This document shows, in pieces, positions 1 to 9,300 of a DNA stretch of 64,000 nt. The notes under the pieces are model-generated. The model saw nothing but the letters and a program-made list of their open reading frames with translations, did not search any database and was not told where the DNA came from. Numbering within the stretch: position 1 is the stretch's first letter; each line of letters begins with the position of its first letter. Position numbers and translations under genes: made by a program. Source of the stretch: Methylocapsa sp. S129 (lineage in GTDB: Bacteria > Pseudomonadota > Alphaproteobacteria > Rhizobiales > Beijerinckiaceae); the NCBI RefSeq assembly GCF_009765995.1, contig NZ_LMUI01000011.1, forward strand, positions 180,285 to 244,284, read 5' to 3'.

Positions 1-274
1 AAAATTGTCATTAGGGTCGCATTGCGCCGCCGACCCCGAACGGGTTGTTTATCCTGCCCGGACCCTTCTGCCAAGGGGGTCGCGAGAGATTTCTGCATGA
101 GCGCGCGCACAAGCCGCCGCAGGGTGGCGCGCGACATTGACATAGGCGATCTAACCTCTTGTTTCAATGTTCTATCTTGCCTCTGACATTCCGGTGGTCA
201 TTCCTTAGGAAATAGCTGTTAGCTCTGCGCCGACGCCCTTTTTCCCACGCACTGCGCGAAACCGGAGCCTGAGC

Positions 275-1771
275 TTGACCGCCGAAGCATGGACGCTGGG
301 GCTGACCGACGCGGCGTTGGATGCCGTGAAGTTCAGGCGCGCCTTTGCGTCGGCTTTCCTGGCGGCCGTTCTGATCGCCGGCCTTGCGGTCCGCATCCTG
401 GTCGCCAATGATCCGCTCTGGATCGACGAAATATGGTCGATCCAGAATCTCGCCCCGCTGACCCATTTCTGGCAGGTCTTTTGGGGCGTTTCGCACGACA
501 ACAATCATTTCCTCAATTCGCTCTGGCTTTATTTTACGGCCAGCCCGACCGCCAATGCGCTCGTCCTGCGCGCGCCGGCCGTTGCGATGAGCGTGGCGAC
601 GATTCCGCTGATGGCCAGGCTCGGCGCACGCCATAGCCCTGCCGCCGCCATGGCCGCCGGGGCGCTGATGGCGGCGTCCTATTTCTTCGTCGACTATGGA
701 GCGGTGGCGCGCGGCTATGCCGGCGCCGCGCTGGCGCTGGTCATCGCCTTCGACGCGCTCGAGCGCGCAATCCCCGAACCGGCTTCGCCGCAACGCTTCG
801 CGCTGGCCGCCGCCGCCGGCATTGGCGCGCTCTGCCATCTGGCGATCGCGCCGGCGATCGGCCTCTACGCGCTGATTTGTCTGGGCGAACAGAAGCGAAG
901 GCTGGGCGGATGGGGGGCTGCGCTCGCCGCGACCTTCCGCATCTTCTGGCCGAGCCTGCTCGCCCTGCTGCCGGCGCTGGCCTTTGTCGTCGCGGGCGCT
1001 TTTGTCATGGGCGGCTTCACCATCGGCAAGATCGACGCTTACGATCCGGCGCTCGCGCTGAAGGCCATGATGATGACGGTCTTCTCGACGCTCGGCCTGC
1101 CGGTCGCAACCCCCCTCCTCTTCCTCGCGATCGCCTGCCCGCTGGCGATCGTCGCCGCCTTGCGTTCGGGACTGATATCGGCTGACCGGCGCATCGCCTA
1201 TGCGATCATTCTCCTGGCGCTGCCGGCCTCCGTTTTCCTGTTGCAACCGCCAAACTCCGATGTCCCCCGCTATTACCTGATTTGCGCCTTGTTCCTGATC
1301 CTGCTGGTCGCCGAAGTCTTCGGCGGGCTCTGGCGCGTGGGCGGCTGGCGGCGCTTTGCCGCTCTGCTGGCGCTAGCGGCCATGCTCACCGGCAGCGCAA
1401 ACTTGCTGGTTCGCCAGCAGGAATCGATGGAAGGCGCCTGGCCGAACGCGCTCGCGGCGATCGCCGCTTCGGATGCGACGGACATCGCCACGACATTCGA
1501 TTCCAATTTCGACAAGTTCATCGTCTTCTTCAATGAGAGCCATTCGCCGAAGCTGACGCTGATCGCGCAAGACCAATGGTGCGCCAGGAATCCGCAATGG
1601 CTGGTTACCGATTTCTCGCATCTGCCGATGCCGCCGGAAATGGCGCTTGAGGCGAACGGCTGCCGCCTGCGCTTCGATCTCCAAAGCGCCTATGCGGCGG
1701 GCGGCTTCGCCCCGACGGCCTGGGCGCTGTACCGGCTGCGCCGCGCCGGCGAGGCGTCGCCCCATGGATAG
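275..1771 (+). CDS. Polytopic membrane protein, GT-C (ArnT/PMT-like) glycosyltransferase, copy 1
   Basis: This 498-aa protein has about ten hydrophobic segments. An acidic pair (D51-E52, in WIDE) sits in the first extracytoplasmic loop, where GT-C transferases that use lipid-linked sugars carry their catalytic acid. A strongly conserved stretch (GVSHDNNHFLNSLWLY) follows. The start is a TTG chosen because GGAGC lies seven bases upstream and the N-terminus then matches the length of the paralogue that starts 33 bp after the stop. The two genes look like a tandem duplication in one operon. Donor and acceptor cannot be read from sequence; transfer to a lipid or surface glycan is inferred from the fold. 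The 274 bases before it hold no recognisable gene. Confidence 0.7.
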   Translation: MTAEAWTLGLTDAALDAVKFRRAFASAFLAAVLIAGLAVRILVANDPLWIDEIWSIQNLAPLTHFWQVFWGVSHDNNHFLNSLWLYFTASPTANALVLRAPAVAMSVATIPLMARLGARHSPAAAMAAGALMAASYFFVDYGAVARGYAGAALALVIAFDALERAIPEPASPQRFALAAAAGIGALCHLAIAPAIGLYALICLGEQKRRLGGWGAALAATFRIFWPSLLALLPALAFVVAGAFVMGGFTIGKIDAYDPALALKAMMMTVFSTLGLPVATPLLFLAIACPLAIVAALRSGLISADRRIAYAIILLALPASVFLLQPPNSDVPRYYLICALFLILLVAEVFGGLWRVGGWRRFAALLALAAMLTGSANLLVRQQESMEGAWPNALAAIAASDATDIATTFDSNFDKFIVFFNESHSPKLTLIAQDQWCARNPQWLVTDFSHLPMPPEMALEANGCRLRFDLQSAYAAGGFAPTAWALYRLRRAGEASPHG

Positions 1772-1804
1772 GCCACACGCGCCCTCGAGCGCCAGGAAAC
1801 AGCG

Positions 1805-3322
1805 ATGACGATCACCCAGGCGGGCGCCGAGCGCCGCGCAGGCTCTTTTGCCGATTTCGCCGGCGTATCGTCCGGCTTCCTCATCGCGGCGATCGTCATC
1901 GCCGGCGCCGCGCTGCGCCTCGCCTGCGCTGGCGGCCCCTTGCTGATCGACGAAATGGTGTCGATGGAGCTCATCCGGCCGCTGACGCATTTCTGGGATG
2001 TGTTGTGGGGCGTATCGCACGACAATAATCATTTCCTCAACTCGCTTTGGCTCTATGGCGTCGCCAGCCCGCAGGCCGGGCCGTTTCTGCTGCGAGCGCC
2101 CTCGATCCTGTTCGGATCCGCGCTCATCGGCGTCATGGCGGTCGTCGGCCGCCGCTCCAGCCCGGCGACGGCCGTGATCGCCGCCGCCCTCACCGCCTGC
2201 TCCTATTTCTTCTTCGATTACAGCATCGAGGCGCGCGGCTATGCCGGCTTTGCGCTCGCCTTCGCCATCGCTTTCGACGCGACCGAACGCGCGATCGCCG
2301 ATCCCCAATCGCGGGCGCGCTACACGCTCGCCGCCGCCGCGGCCTTCGGAACCTTCGCGCATCTGGCGATGTTTCCCGCCCTCGCGCTGCTGGGGCTTGG
2401 CGGCGCGGCGGCGTTGTGGCGGCGCAACCAGGCGATCGGGCCGACGATCGACGCCGCGATCCGCGTTTTCCTCCCCGCCGCATTGGCCGCGACGCCCGCG
2501 CTCGCCTGCGTCCTGGCGGGCGTCCATAACATCGGCTGGTTCAAGATCGGCGCCGCTTTGCCTTTTGACGCGGCGCTCGCCGCCAACGCGCTCGCGGTGG
2601 CGGTCAACACGACCTTCGGCGTCCCCGGCGCCATTCCGGCCGCCGCCGTCCCCATCGCCGCCGCCGCCTTGACCCTCGCGGCGACGCTCGCCCTGATCCT
2701 CGCAGCGCTGGCGAGCCCGGCGATCGCGCCCGACCGGAAGATCCTCTATGCGATGATCGTTCTCGGCCTGCCCGCCATGGTCTTTGCCGCGCGGCCGGTC
2801 AATGTCCACATCCCACGCTACTACCTGATCATTCCGCTCACGCTTGTCCTGCTGCTTGCCGATCTCATCGGCGCATGGTGGAACGCCGGCGGACCGCGGC
2901 GCGTCGCCGCGGGCCTCGCCCTGCTCGCGATCTTCGCCGGCGACGCCGCGCAGATCGCGCGGTTCCAGGCCGCGCAGGCCCATCCCTGGACCGACGCTTT
3001 CGCGATCATCGCCGCCTCGCCGCATCCGGTCGTCGCCACCGATTTCGAGGACCGGATCGGCATATTCAGGCGCTATTACAACCTGCGCGAGCGGACGCAT
3101 ATCGAGACGGTCGCCGAACGCGAGATCTGCGAGACGAATCCCGATTGGCTGCTGACCTGGTCGAACGGCGACGAAATCATCCCTGACAGGATCGAACTCG
3201 GCGAAGGCTGTCCCGTGACCTTTGCCCTGGCGGGCCGCTACGCCACCTGGGGCCTCGCCAAAGTCCCCTGGGCCCTCTATCGGCGCGACGGCGCGCCGGC
3301 GCCGGCCGCCGCCAAGCCATAA
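1805..3322 (+). CDS. Polytopic membrane protein, GT-C (ArnT/PMT-like) glycosyltransferase, copy 2
   Basis: This 505-aa protein is a paralogue of the upstream gene. It has the same first-loop acidic pair (D49-E50, in LLIDE), the same GVSHDNNHFLNSLWLY block, and the same short C-terminal soluble part after about ten membrane helices. The ATG has a clear AGGAA site seven bases upstream. The stop codon overlaps the terminator of the convergent rplKA operon. The copies differ clearly outside the shared blocks, so the duplication is not recent. The family assignment rests on topology and the DE loop; the sugar substrate is unknown. Confidence 0.7.
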   Translation: MTITQAGAERRAGSFADFAGVSSGFLIAAIVIAGAALRLACAGGPLLIDEMVSMELIRPLTHFWDVLWGVSHDNNHFLNSLWLYGVASPQAGPFLLRAPSILFGSALIGVMAVVGRRSSPATAVIAAALTACSYFFFDYSIEARGYAGFALAFAIAFDATERAIADPQSRARYTLAAAAAFGTFAHLAMFPALALLGLGGAAALWRRNQAIGPTIDAAIRVFLPAALAATPALACVLAGVHNIGWFKIGAALPFDAALAANALAVAVNTTFGVPGAIPAAAVPIAAAALTLAATLALILAALASPAIAPDRKILYAMIVLGLPAMVFAARPVNVHIPRYYLIIPLTLVLLLADLIGAWWNAGGPRRVAAGLALLAIFAGDAAQIARFQAAQAHPWTDAFAIIAASPHPVVATDFEDRIGIFRRYYNLRERTHIETVAEREICETNPDWLLTWSNGDEIIPDRIELGEGCPVTFALAGRYATWGLAKVPWALYRRDGAPAPAAAKP

Positions 3323-3354
3323 AAAAGCCCCGCGCCTGATGCGAAGCGCGGGGC
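3321..3354 (-). terminator. Rho-independent terminator of rplK-rplA
   Basis: A perfect 9-bp GC stem (GCCCCGCGC at 3327-3335, GCGCGGGGC at 3346-3354) with a 10-base loop is followed, read on the minus strand, by six U residues (3326-3321). It ends the rplKA transcript and overlaps the stop codon of the convergent membrane-protein gene. Confidence 0.9.
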
Positions 3355-3387
3355 CTTCAATCGCGAAACAGCGCGCTTTTGGCGCTT

Positions 3388-4101
3388 TTAAGCGCCGACG
3401 GCGCCCGCCGTCGTGATCGTCGAGAGGTCGAGCTTGACGCCCGGCCCCATCGTCGAAGAAATCGCGGCGCGCTGCAGATAGGTCCCCTTCGACCCCGCCG
3501 GCTTGGCCTTGGCGACCGCGTCGACGAAGGCGCGGATGTTCTGGGCGAGCTGGGCTTCGCCGAACGAAGCCTTGCCGACCGAACCCTGGATGATGCCAGC
3601 CTTCTCAACACGGAACTCGACCGCCCCGCCCTTGGAGGCCTTGACCGCCGCGGTGACGTCCGTCGTCACGGTGCCGACCTTCGGGTTCGGCATCAGGCCG
3701 CGCGGGCCCAAAACCTTACCGAGGCGGCCGACCAGCGGCATCATGTCCGGCGTCGCAATGCAGCGATCGAAATCGATCTGGCCGCCATTGACGATGGCCA
3801 CCAGATCCTCGGCCCCGACGATATCGGCGCCCGCCGCCGTGGCCTCATCGGCCTTGGCGCCGCGCGCGAACACCGCGACGCGCAGGACGCGGCCGGTGCC
3901 GTTGGGCAGATTGACGACGCCGCGCACCATCTGGTCCGCATGCTTGGGGTCGACGCCCAGATTAAGGGCGAGTTCGACCGTCTCGTCGAATTTGGCGGTG
4001 GCGCGCTCTTTGACCAGCTTCACCGCGTCATCGAGCTTGTAGAGCTTGACGCGCTCGACGCTCTCGCGCGCCTTGACGATTCTCTTGCCTGAATGTGCCA
4101 T
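3388..4101 (-). CDS. rplA: 50S ribosomal protein L1
   Basis: This is full-length L1 (237 aa), which binds 23S rRNA at the mobile L1 stalk, helps release deacylated tRNA, and in many bacteria represses its own operon by binding the mRNA leader. The signature region [16 protein letters not shown] and the C-terminal [16 protein letters not shown] block are present. The ATG lies three bases after the rplK stop, with GAGGTGG upstream inside the end of rplK, so the two are co-transcribed and probably translationally coupled. Downstream there is only a terminator: rplJ and rplL, the usual next genes, are absent here. Confidence 0.97.
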   Translation of the reverse strand: MAHSGKRIVKARESVERVKLYKLDDAVKLVKERATAKFDETVELALNLGVDPKHADQMVRGVVNLPNGTGRVLRVAVFARGAKADEATAAGADIVGAEDLVAIVNGGQIDFDRCIATPDMMPLVGRLGKVLGPRGLMPNPKVGTVTTDVTAAVKASKGGAVEFRVEKAGIIQGSVGKASFGEAQLAQNIRAFVDAVAKAKPAGSKGTYLQRAAISSTMGPGVKLDLSTITTAGAVGA

Positions 4102-4104
4102 GAT

Positions 4105-4551
4105 TTACCCCACCACCTCGAGGCCCATCGAACGGGCGGAGCCTTCGATCATGGCCATCGCGGCCTCGACCGTTGCGCAATTGAGATCGGGCATTTTCTT
4201 TTCCGCGATCTCGCGAACCTGCGCCTTCGTCACCTTGCCGACAAAGCCGCGGCCCGGCGTCTTGGAGCCGGAAGCCGGCTTCTTGCCGATCTTCAGGCCC
4301 GCCGCCTTCTTGAGGAAGAAGGTGACCGGCGCATTGCGCATTTCGAAGGTGAAGGAGCGGTCCTGATAGGCGGTGATGACGACCGGAATCGGCGTGCCCT
4401 TCTCGATCTGCGCGGTGCGCGCATTGAAGGCCTTGCAGAATTCCATGATGTTCAAGCCGCGCTGTCCGAGCGCGGGACCGATCGGCGGCGACGGATTGGC
4501 GGCGCCCGCCGGCACCTGCAGTTTGACGTAACCTGTTATTTTCTTAGCCAT
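4105..4551 (-). CDS. rplK: 50S ribosomal protein L11
   Basis: This is full-length L11 (148 aa), part of the GTPase-associated centre of the large subunit and needed for stringent-response sensing by RelA-type enzymes. The N-terminal [20 protein letters not shown] block and the C-terminal rRNA-binding GTARSMG-like end (here GSARSMG) are evident. GGAGC lies nine bases upstream of the ATG. It is the first gene of the rplK-rplA pair. The usual upstream secE-nusG genes are not found within the next 600 bases, which instead hold repeats and an unrelated HTH gene. Confidence 0.97.
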   Translation of the reverse strand: MAKKITGYVKLQVPAGAANPSPPIGPALGQRGLNIMEFCKAFNARTAQIEKGTPIPVVITAYQDRSFTFEMRNAPVTFFLKKAAGLKIGKKPASGSKTPGRGFVGKVTKAQVREIAEKKMPDLNCATVEAAMAMIEGSARSMGLEVVG

Positions 4552-5180
4552 GAATGCTGCTCCAATGGCGGCGCCTGCGCAGCCCGAGGGACCGCGTCGA
4601 CGCCAGTTGCAGTTGCGTGGTGCGAGCGTCGACCCCGGCTGGCGACCGGGCGCTCTCCCACGCGCGAGGCGCGGGTGCTAACAGGTTTGTCCCGAAGGCG
4701 CAACCGCGTGGGGCTCACGGCGTGGGAGATGATTGGACCTCTTGGCGATTGAAGCGAGATTGTCCGAGCTCATGACATATGAGACGCCTATGCGAGGCGG
4801 AGCGAGGCGCGAGAGGAATTCGAAGTCAACGCCGTGTCCGAGTTCATCTCCTATGAGACGATCAACGGAGGCGGAATTATCCATTGTTTGCTTGGCGGAG
4901 CGGCGCGCGGAAGGAATTCGAAGTCAAGGATCGCCTTTAGGCGACTGCCTCCGGCGGCGGCCCGAAGGGCCGTCCTTGAGTTCGAATTCCTTCCGCGCAT
5001 AATCGCCTCCATGCAATCAATGGATAGGCGGCGCTGAGACCAGCGCCAGTCTCACATGCGTCTGAACCAAGATAAGCGCCGTTTTTCAAACAACGACCGC
5101 CGGAATCGCCAAATTTCCGCAAGGTTTTTCAGGCGCGATTCAACAAAATCAATAGTTTGCAAGAGAAAAAACGAAAAAAA
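4552..5180. other. Intergenic region upstream of rplK, leader plus degenerate repeats
   Basis: There is no convincing gene here. Near rplK, the minus-strand leader can form a GTCGACGC stem (4596-4603 with 4626-4633), and CTCCCACGC/GCGTGGGAG copies (about 4653 and 4720) can also pair; either could belong to the rplK 5' UTR. From about 4770 to 5055 lie degenerate copies of a motif containing TATGAGACG and GGAATTCGAAGTCAA, ending in the large inverted repeat listed separately. No tRNA could be folded by eye on either strand. Confidence 0.6.
4878..5026. repeat. 149-bp imperfect inverted repeat with internal hairpins
   Basis: The arms 4905-4930 and 4973-4998 are 26 nt each and differ at one position. 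Outward extensions to 4878 and 5026 also pair imperfectly (TATCCATTG against CAATGGATA). The loop holds two further hairpins, TCGCC-TTTA-GGCGA at 4931-4944 and CGGCCC-GAA-GGGCCG at about 4959-4972. The whole can fold as a cruciform or branched RNA. It may be a non-autonomous repeat element; no transposase gene adjoins it. Confidence 0.75.
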
Positions 5181-5747
5181 TCAACGCGGTGAAAAATCGG
5201 GCGCAGCGGCCGCCTGCAGACGCTGCAGCCATTCCCCCGCCCCCGTCGCCGCCGTGGCGGCCTCCCCCGCCCTCGCCGCCTCCTCAGCGACGGCGGCCGC
5301 CGCCGCGGCCTCCCGCGCCCTTTGGTCGTCAGCGCGCTGCACCAGATCGGCGAGCTTGGCGTCGAATTTGGCCGCGTCGTCTTCGTCCACCATCGCCATC
5401 CCCCTCCCCGCGGTGCGATATTTGTCGATCCGGTCGAGCACTTTGATCAGGCAATGGACGGCGCGCAGATCGCCGTCCGCCACTTTGGCCGCCGCCAGCC
5501 GCAGCGCCGGATCGAGCCGGGCGACCTGCATGCGCAAATAATCGGGACCCGTATCGAACACGCGGCGCTCGATGCTCTGGGCGACGATCTGGCGGATGCG
5601 TTGGCGCGTCAGCCCCTCGGCCTCGGCGATCTCCTCATGGGTCAGGCCGTCCTGCACTTGCCTGAAAATCCGCCGCCGGCGCAATTCGCGCTCATGGGCG
5701 TTCATCTGCGGTTTGCGGCGCGGGGCTTGTCGGGCGGGTTCGTTCAT
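5181..5747 (-). CDS. Helix-turn-helix protein, unknown function
   Basis: The 188-aa protein has an HTH resembling sigma-70 region 4 near residues 30-60 (LTHEEIAEAEGLTRQRIRQIV). A helical middle follows (AAAKVADGDLRAVHCLIKVL), then an Ala/Glu-rich C-terminal coiled coil. The start was moved 10 codons inside the longest frame because AGGAGC sits eight bases before that ATG. The HTH followed by a GDL-A-I helix resembles HTH proteins common in prophages and integrated elements, including small-terminase-like proteins, but there are no phage genes nearby. It is transcribed toward rplK. DNA binding is likely; the target is unknown. Confidence 0.6.
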   Translation of the reverse strand: MNEPARQAPRRKPQMNAHERELRRRRIFRQVQDGLTHEEIAEAEGLTRQRIRQIVAQSIERRVFDTGPDYLRMQVARLDPALRLAAAKVADGDLRAVHCLIKVLDRIDKYRTAGRGMAMVDEDDAAKFDAKLADLVQRADDQRAREAAAAAAVAEEAARAGEAATAATGAGEWLQRLQAAAAPDFSPR

Positions 5748-6372
5748 GGCTGGGGGCTCCTGCTTAATGGAAAACAAGAAGGAATGATAGCATAAATATT
5801 GATTTTCAGAAAGACATTGCCGCGCCTAACCGCCATTTGCGGGCGGCCGCCGCCACGACCGCCACCTTTCGGCCCATGTTGAACGCGTCGCGACATCGCC
5901 TACCCGCGCCCGGCGCAGGCTTTTCACCGTTCTGGGCGCATATTTCGCGCTAATTCCGTCCTCACGCGCCGCCGCCACGCCCACGGAATCAGGGGTCGGT
6001 TCCGATTTACGGCTTACGGCGACGCTTCACTTAACCTACGCGTTAAATCATAAATAGGAATGGGGTGAGCGATCATCGCGACACCAAACGCAGAAATCGC
6101 TTTCTCACCCAACTAGCCGTGTCTCACTTTCGGGGCGCACGCCACACCTGTCGCCATAATGCTGGTTGAGCAGAGGCCGGCGCCGCGGGTTGTTGCGCAA
6201 TTCTGAACAGCGGCTGTTCAAATGGATCGCTTCCGATACGGAAGCTCTCGTGTTGAGATCATGCACTCATGTGCTTCGAAGCCTTGCGCCGCGAGGCCGA
6301 TGCGCGAGGGGCGGGAAATGGAAAAGTCCCTCTCATCACGTCGTCACCATGTCATCGATCGCGGAGAAGGGG
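5748..6372. other. Intergenic region before the Rhs island
   Basis: There is no supported gene. A reading frame continuous with the rhs gene runs back to a TTG at 6166, but it lacks a ribosome site and has no recognisable domain. The stretch includes an AT-richer patch around 6020-6065 that could hold a promoter, and one insertion-sequence end-like repeat at 6118-6144. Confidence 0.5.
6118..6144 (-). repeat. Solo IS3-family end-like repeat
   Basis: Read on the minus strand, this begins TGGCGTGCGCCCC and ends GTGAGACACG. It matches the terminal repeats at 11472-11497, 11517-11543, 17783-17809 and 20307-20333. The 17783 copy leads into the start of an IS3-type OrfA, so these are probably stranded insertion-sequence ends. 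It marks the left border of the Rhs island. Confidence 0.55.
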
Positions 6373-9300
6373 ATGGGCGCCGATTTCGCTCTGAACGCTT
6401 TTGACGATTTGCAAGCCAGACCCTGGATCGGGCCTCGTTGGTTGCGCGCGCTGACCAAGCGCAGGGCTGGTTTCCATCCGACCTGGATCTTGGCGATTTT
6501 TCTCGTCTTCGGCGTCGCGGGCGCGATCGAGACGCCCGCAAAAGCCGATCAGTGGTCCGCGGTAATCACACATGGGTCGGGCACTTTTGTCGCAAGTGAT
6601 TCTTGCTCGGCGGCGATCTACTCATCGATAAACTTCACCGGCGGCGTACCCGACCCTTATTTTTTCGGTTGCCAGCAAACTCAGACGACTATTGGCTCGG
6701 CGACTTTTTATGGAAACTGTTTTGGCGACCCCCTATTTTGCGACTACCTTGCGGAAGGATACTCGATATGGACCGGCTGTGATCCCGGCGACGTGTCTGC
6801 AAGCGGTGAAGGATGCGCGCGCGCCGTGCCGGCCTCCTCCGAAAGTTGTCAGTGCAAGAAGGGAGACCCGATCGACCTGCCCCTTGGCTATCTGACCGAG
6901 CATTTCGTCGACTACGAAACCTCAGGTCCATTCCCCCTCAAATTCGAGAGATATTATTCGAATAACGGCCGCCCCAGATTTACGACCTTCGGCCATACGA
7001 CGCTGGGTAACGGCGGGTGGCGATCCAATTTCGATGCGACGATGTTCAATCCATATGGATCGGCAACATATCCGCACGCCCTGTATTTTTCATTGCCAAA
7101 CGGGCGTCAATTGCTCTTCGTCGATTCAACCGGCGCCGGCAATTATGTTCCGGGACTCATTTCCGGCAGCGCTTCCGTCGCCGGCGGAAAAGGCGTTGGA
7201 GAAAGTCTTTCGCTCAACACGACGACTTCACAAATTACGCTGACGACAACGGATGGAGCCAATTACGTTTTCAGCCAGACGGGCGGCGCCCTCACCACGA
7301 TTAATTTCAGGGGCGGATATTCACAATCGTTGACCTACTACACTTCCAATGTGAACTACGCTCCCACTTCCGGTTTGTTGTCGACAGTGACCGATAGCCT
7401 CGGACGCAGCCTGGGGTTTCAATACGACACCAACGGGCACCTCGCCGCCGTAACGGCCGGCGGCGCAAATGTGGCGACCTACACTTACGTCGGCAACCCC
7501 CAAGCCAATGCCCCCCTGGCTCCCTTTTTTACAGGCGGCATACCGCCAAACGTGAGCCAGATGACAGGAATGCTTGGCAGCGCGACGCTTCTGCCAGCTA
7601 ACGAAACCTCATCTTACGCCTATGCCGACGCGAACAATCCTTATGCGCTGACCAGCTATACCGATGCGCGCGGCGTCGTCTATTCCACCTGGACTTACAA
7701 CGCGCAGTTCCAAGCGATTTCGAGCGTGCTGGCTGGCCCGGTCGGGCAGACGACCATCGCTTACAATCCGACAAGCCAGACGACCACAACCACCAACGCT
7801 CTCGGCGAGCAGGAGGTTCTCACCTACTCGGTTTCCGCCAGTAACAATGCGTTGCCGACGCAGATTCAAAAACAGGCTGTCGGCTCCTTGCCGGTTTCCA
7901 CGACGGCGTTCCAATATGATTCCAATGACTTTCTCTCTCAGATCACCGACGCTGAGGGGCGCATCACGAGCGATGTGAACGACCCGACCACCGGCCTGCC
8001 GACATCGATCACGCGCGGCTACGGAACTGCCGGAGCGTCGACCACGACTTATACATGGAACGATCAATGGCGCGTGCCGACACAGGTCGTCGAGCCGGGC
8101 CGCACCAGTGTCTACGCCTGGAGCGCGAGCGGGCAACTGACCTCGTCGACCGTGACCGATACGACGACGACGACAATCCCCTATTCGACCAACGGCCAGA
8201 CCCGCACGCTGACCTACGCCTATGGCGCCAATAACCTGCTCGCCAGCGTCACCGGGCCGCTGGCGGGCGAGGTGGTGAGCTACACCTATAATTCCACTGG
8301 GTTCATCCAGACGATCACCGACGAACTCGGCCATGTCACCACGGTCACGGCGTGGAACAGCCTGGGCCAGCCGGCCTCGTTGACCGATCCTAACGGAATC
8401 GTGACGGACATCACCTATGACGGTGATGGCCGCGTCCTCACCATCGCGGTTGGCGTCGGATCGGACACGCCCGCCACCACGATCATCGCCTGGAGCGTGG
8501 CGGGCGACATCACCAAGATCACCGAGCCGAACGGCGCCTGGCAGGCCTTCGCCTATGACGACGCACGGCGGCTGACGACGGTCACCGATTCGCTCGGCAA
8601 CGCCACTGCCTATGTCCGCGACGCGATGGGCAACGCCACGTCTGTGACGCTCGTCCGCGCGAATACGACGACCGCCTATGCGAAATCGCAGGTGTTCGAC
8701 CAGCTCGGCCGGCTGTTCCAGTCGATCGGCGTCTCCAGCCAGACCTATGCCTTCGGCTATGACCGGACCGACAATGTCACCTCCGTCACGGACCCGCAGT
8801 CGAATGTGTTCTCCAACGGTTTTGACGCGCTGAACCGGCTGATCAGCCAGACCAACGAGGACGGCGCTATCGTCAACCTGACGCGCAACGGCGTCGACGA
8901 CATCACCGCCTATCAGGACCCGCGCAATCTGACGACGAGCTATGTGCGCAACGGGTTCGGCGAAATCATCCAGGAGGCCTCGCCGGACCGGGGAACCCTC
9001 GTCTATCAGCGCGACGCGCGCGGGCAGGTCATTCAGCGCACCGACGCGCGCGGCGTGAGCTTCACTTACACCTACGATCTGGCGGGGCGCATTCTCGGCG
9101 AACAGAACTTTGCGCAGGCCAGCGACAATGTCTGGTATGTCTATGATCAACCCGCCGCGGGGAGTTATCCGATCGGCCGGCTGACGACGGCCTTCGATTC
9201 AGCCGGACAATTGCAGCGCACCTACGATCAGCAGGGCTACCTCTCGCAAGAGTCGCGCCTGACCGGTTCGGCGCCCTGGCTCAGCGTCGGCTTCACCCAT

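Noticed and set aside
1373-3100. Long minus-strand frames (also 164-1246) opposite the GT-C-like genes.
   Set aside because: Composition is Arg/Gly/Asp-rich with no recognisable domain and no ribosome site; the plus-strand membrane proteins explain the region.
4552-4880. A tRNA gene (such as tRNA-Trp, often near nusG-rplK) before rplK.
   Set aside because: No acceptor/T-arm pair with a GTTCGA-type loop could be found on either strand; the hairpins seen do not make a cloverleaf.
6166-6372. The N-terminal extension of the rhs frame from a TTG at 6166.
   Set aside because: There is no ribosome site and no signal or domain; the ATG at 6373 has GGAG six bases upstream and leads into a signal sequence.
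7609-9150. A 513-residue minus-strand frame inside the rhs gene.
   Set aside because: It is a shadow of YD-repeat coding sequence; the periodic composition comes from the repeats.
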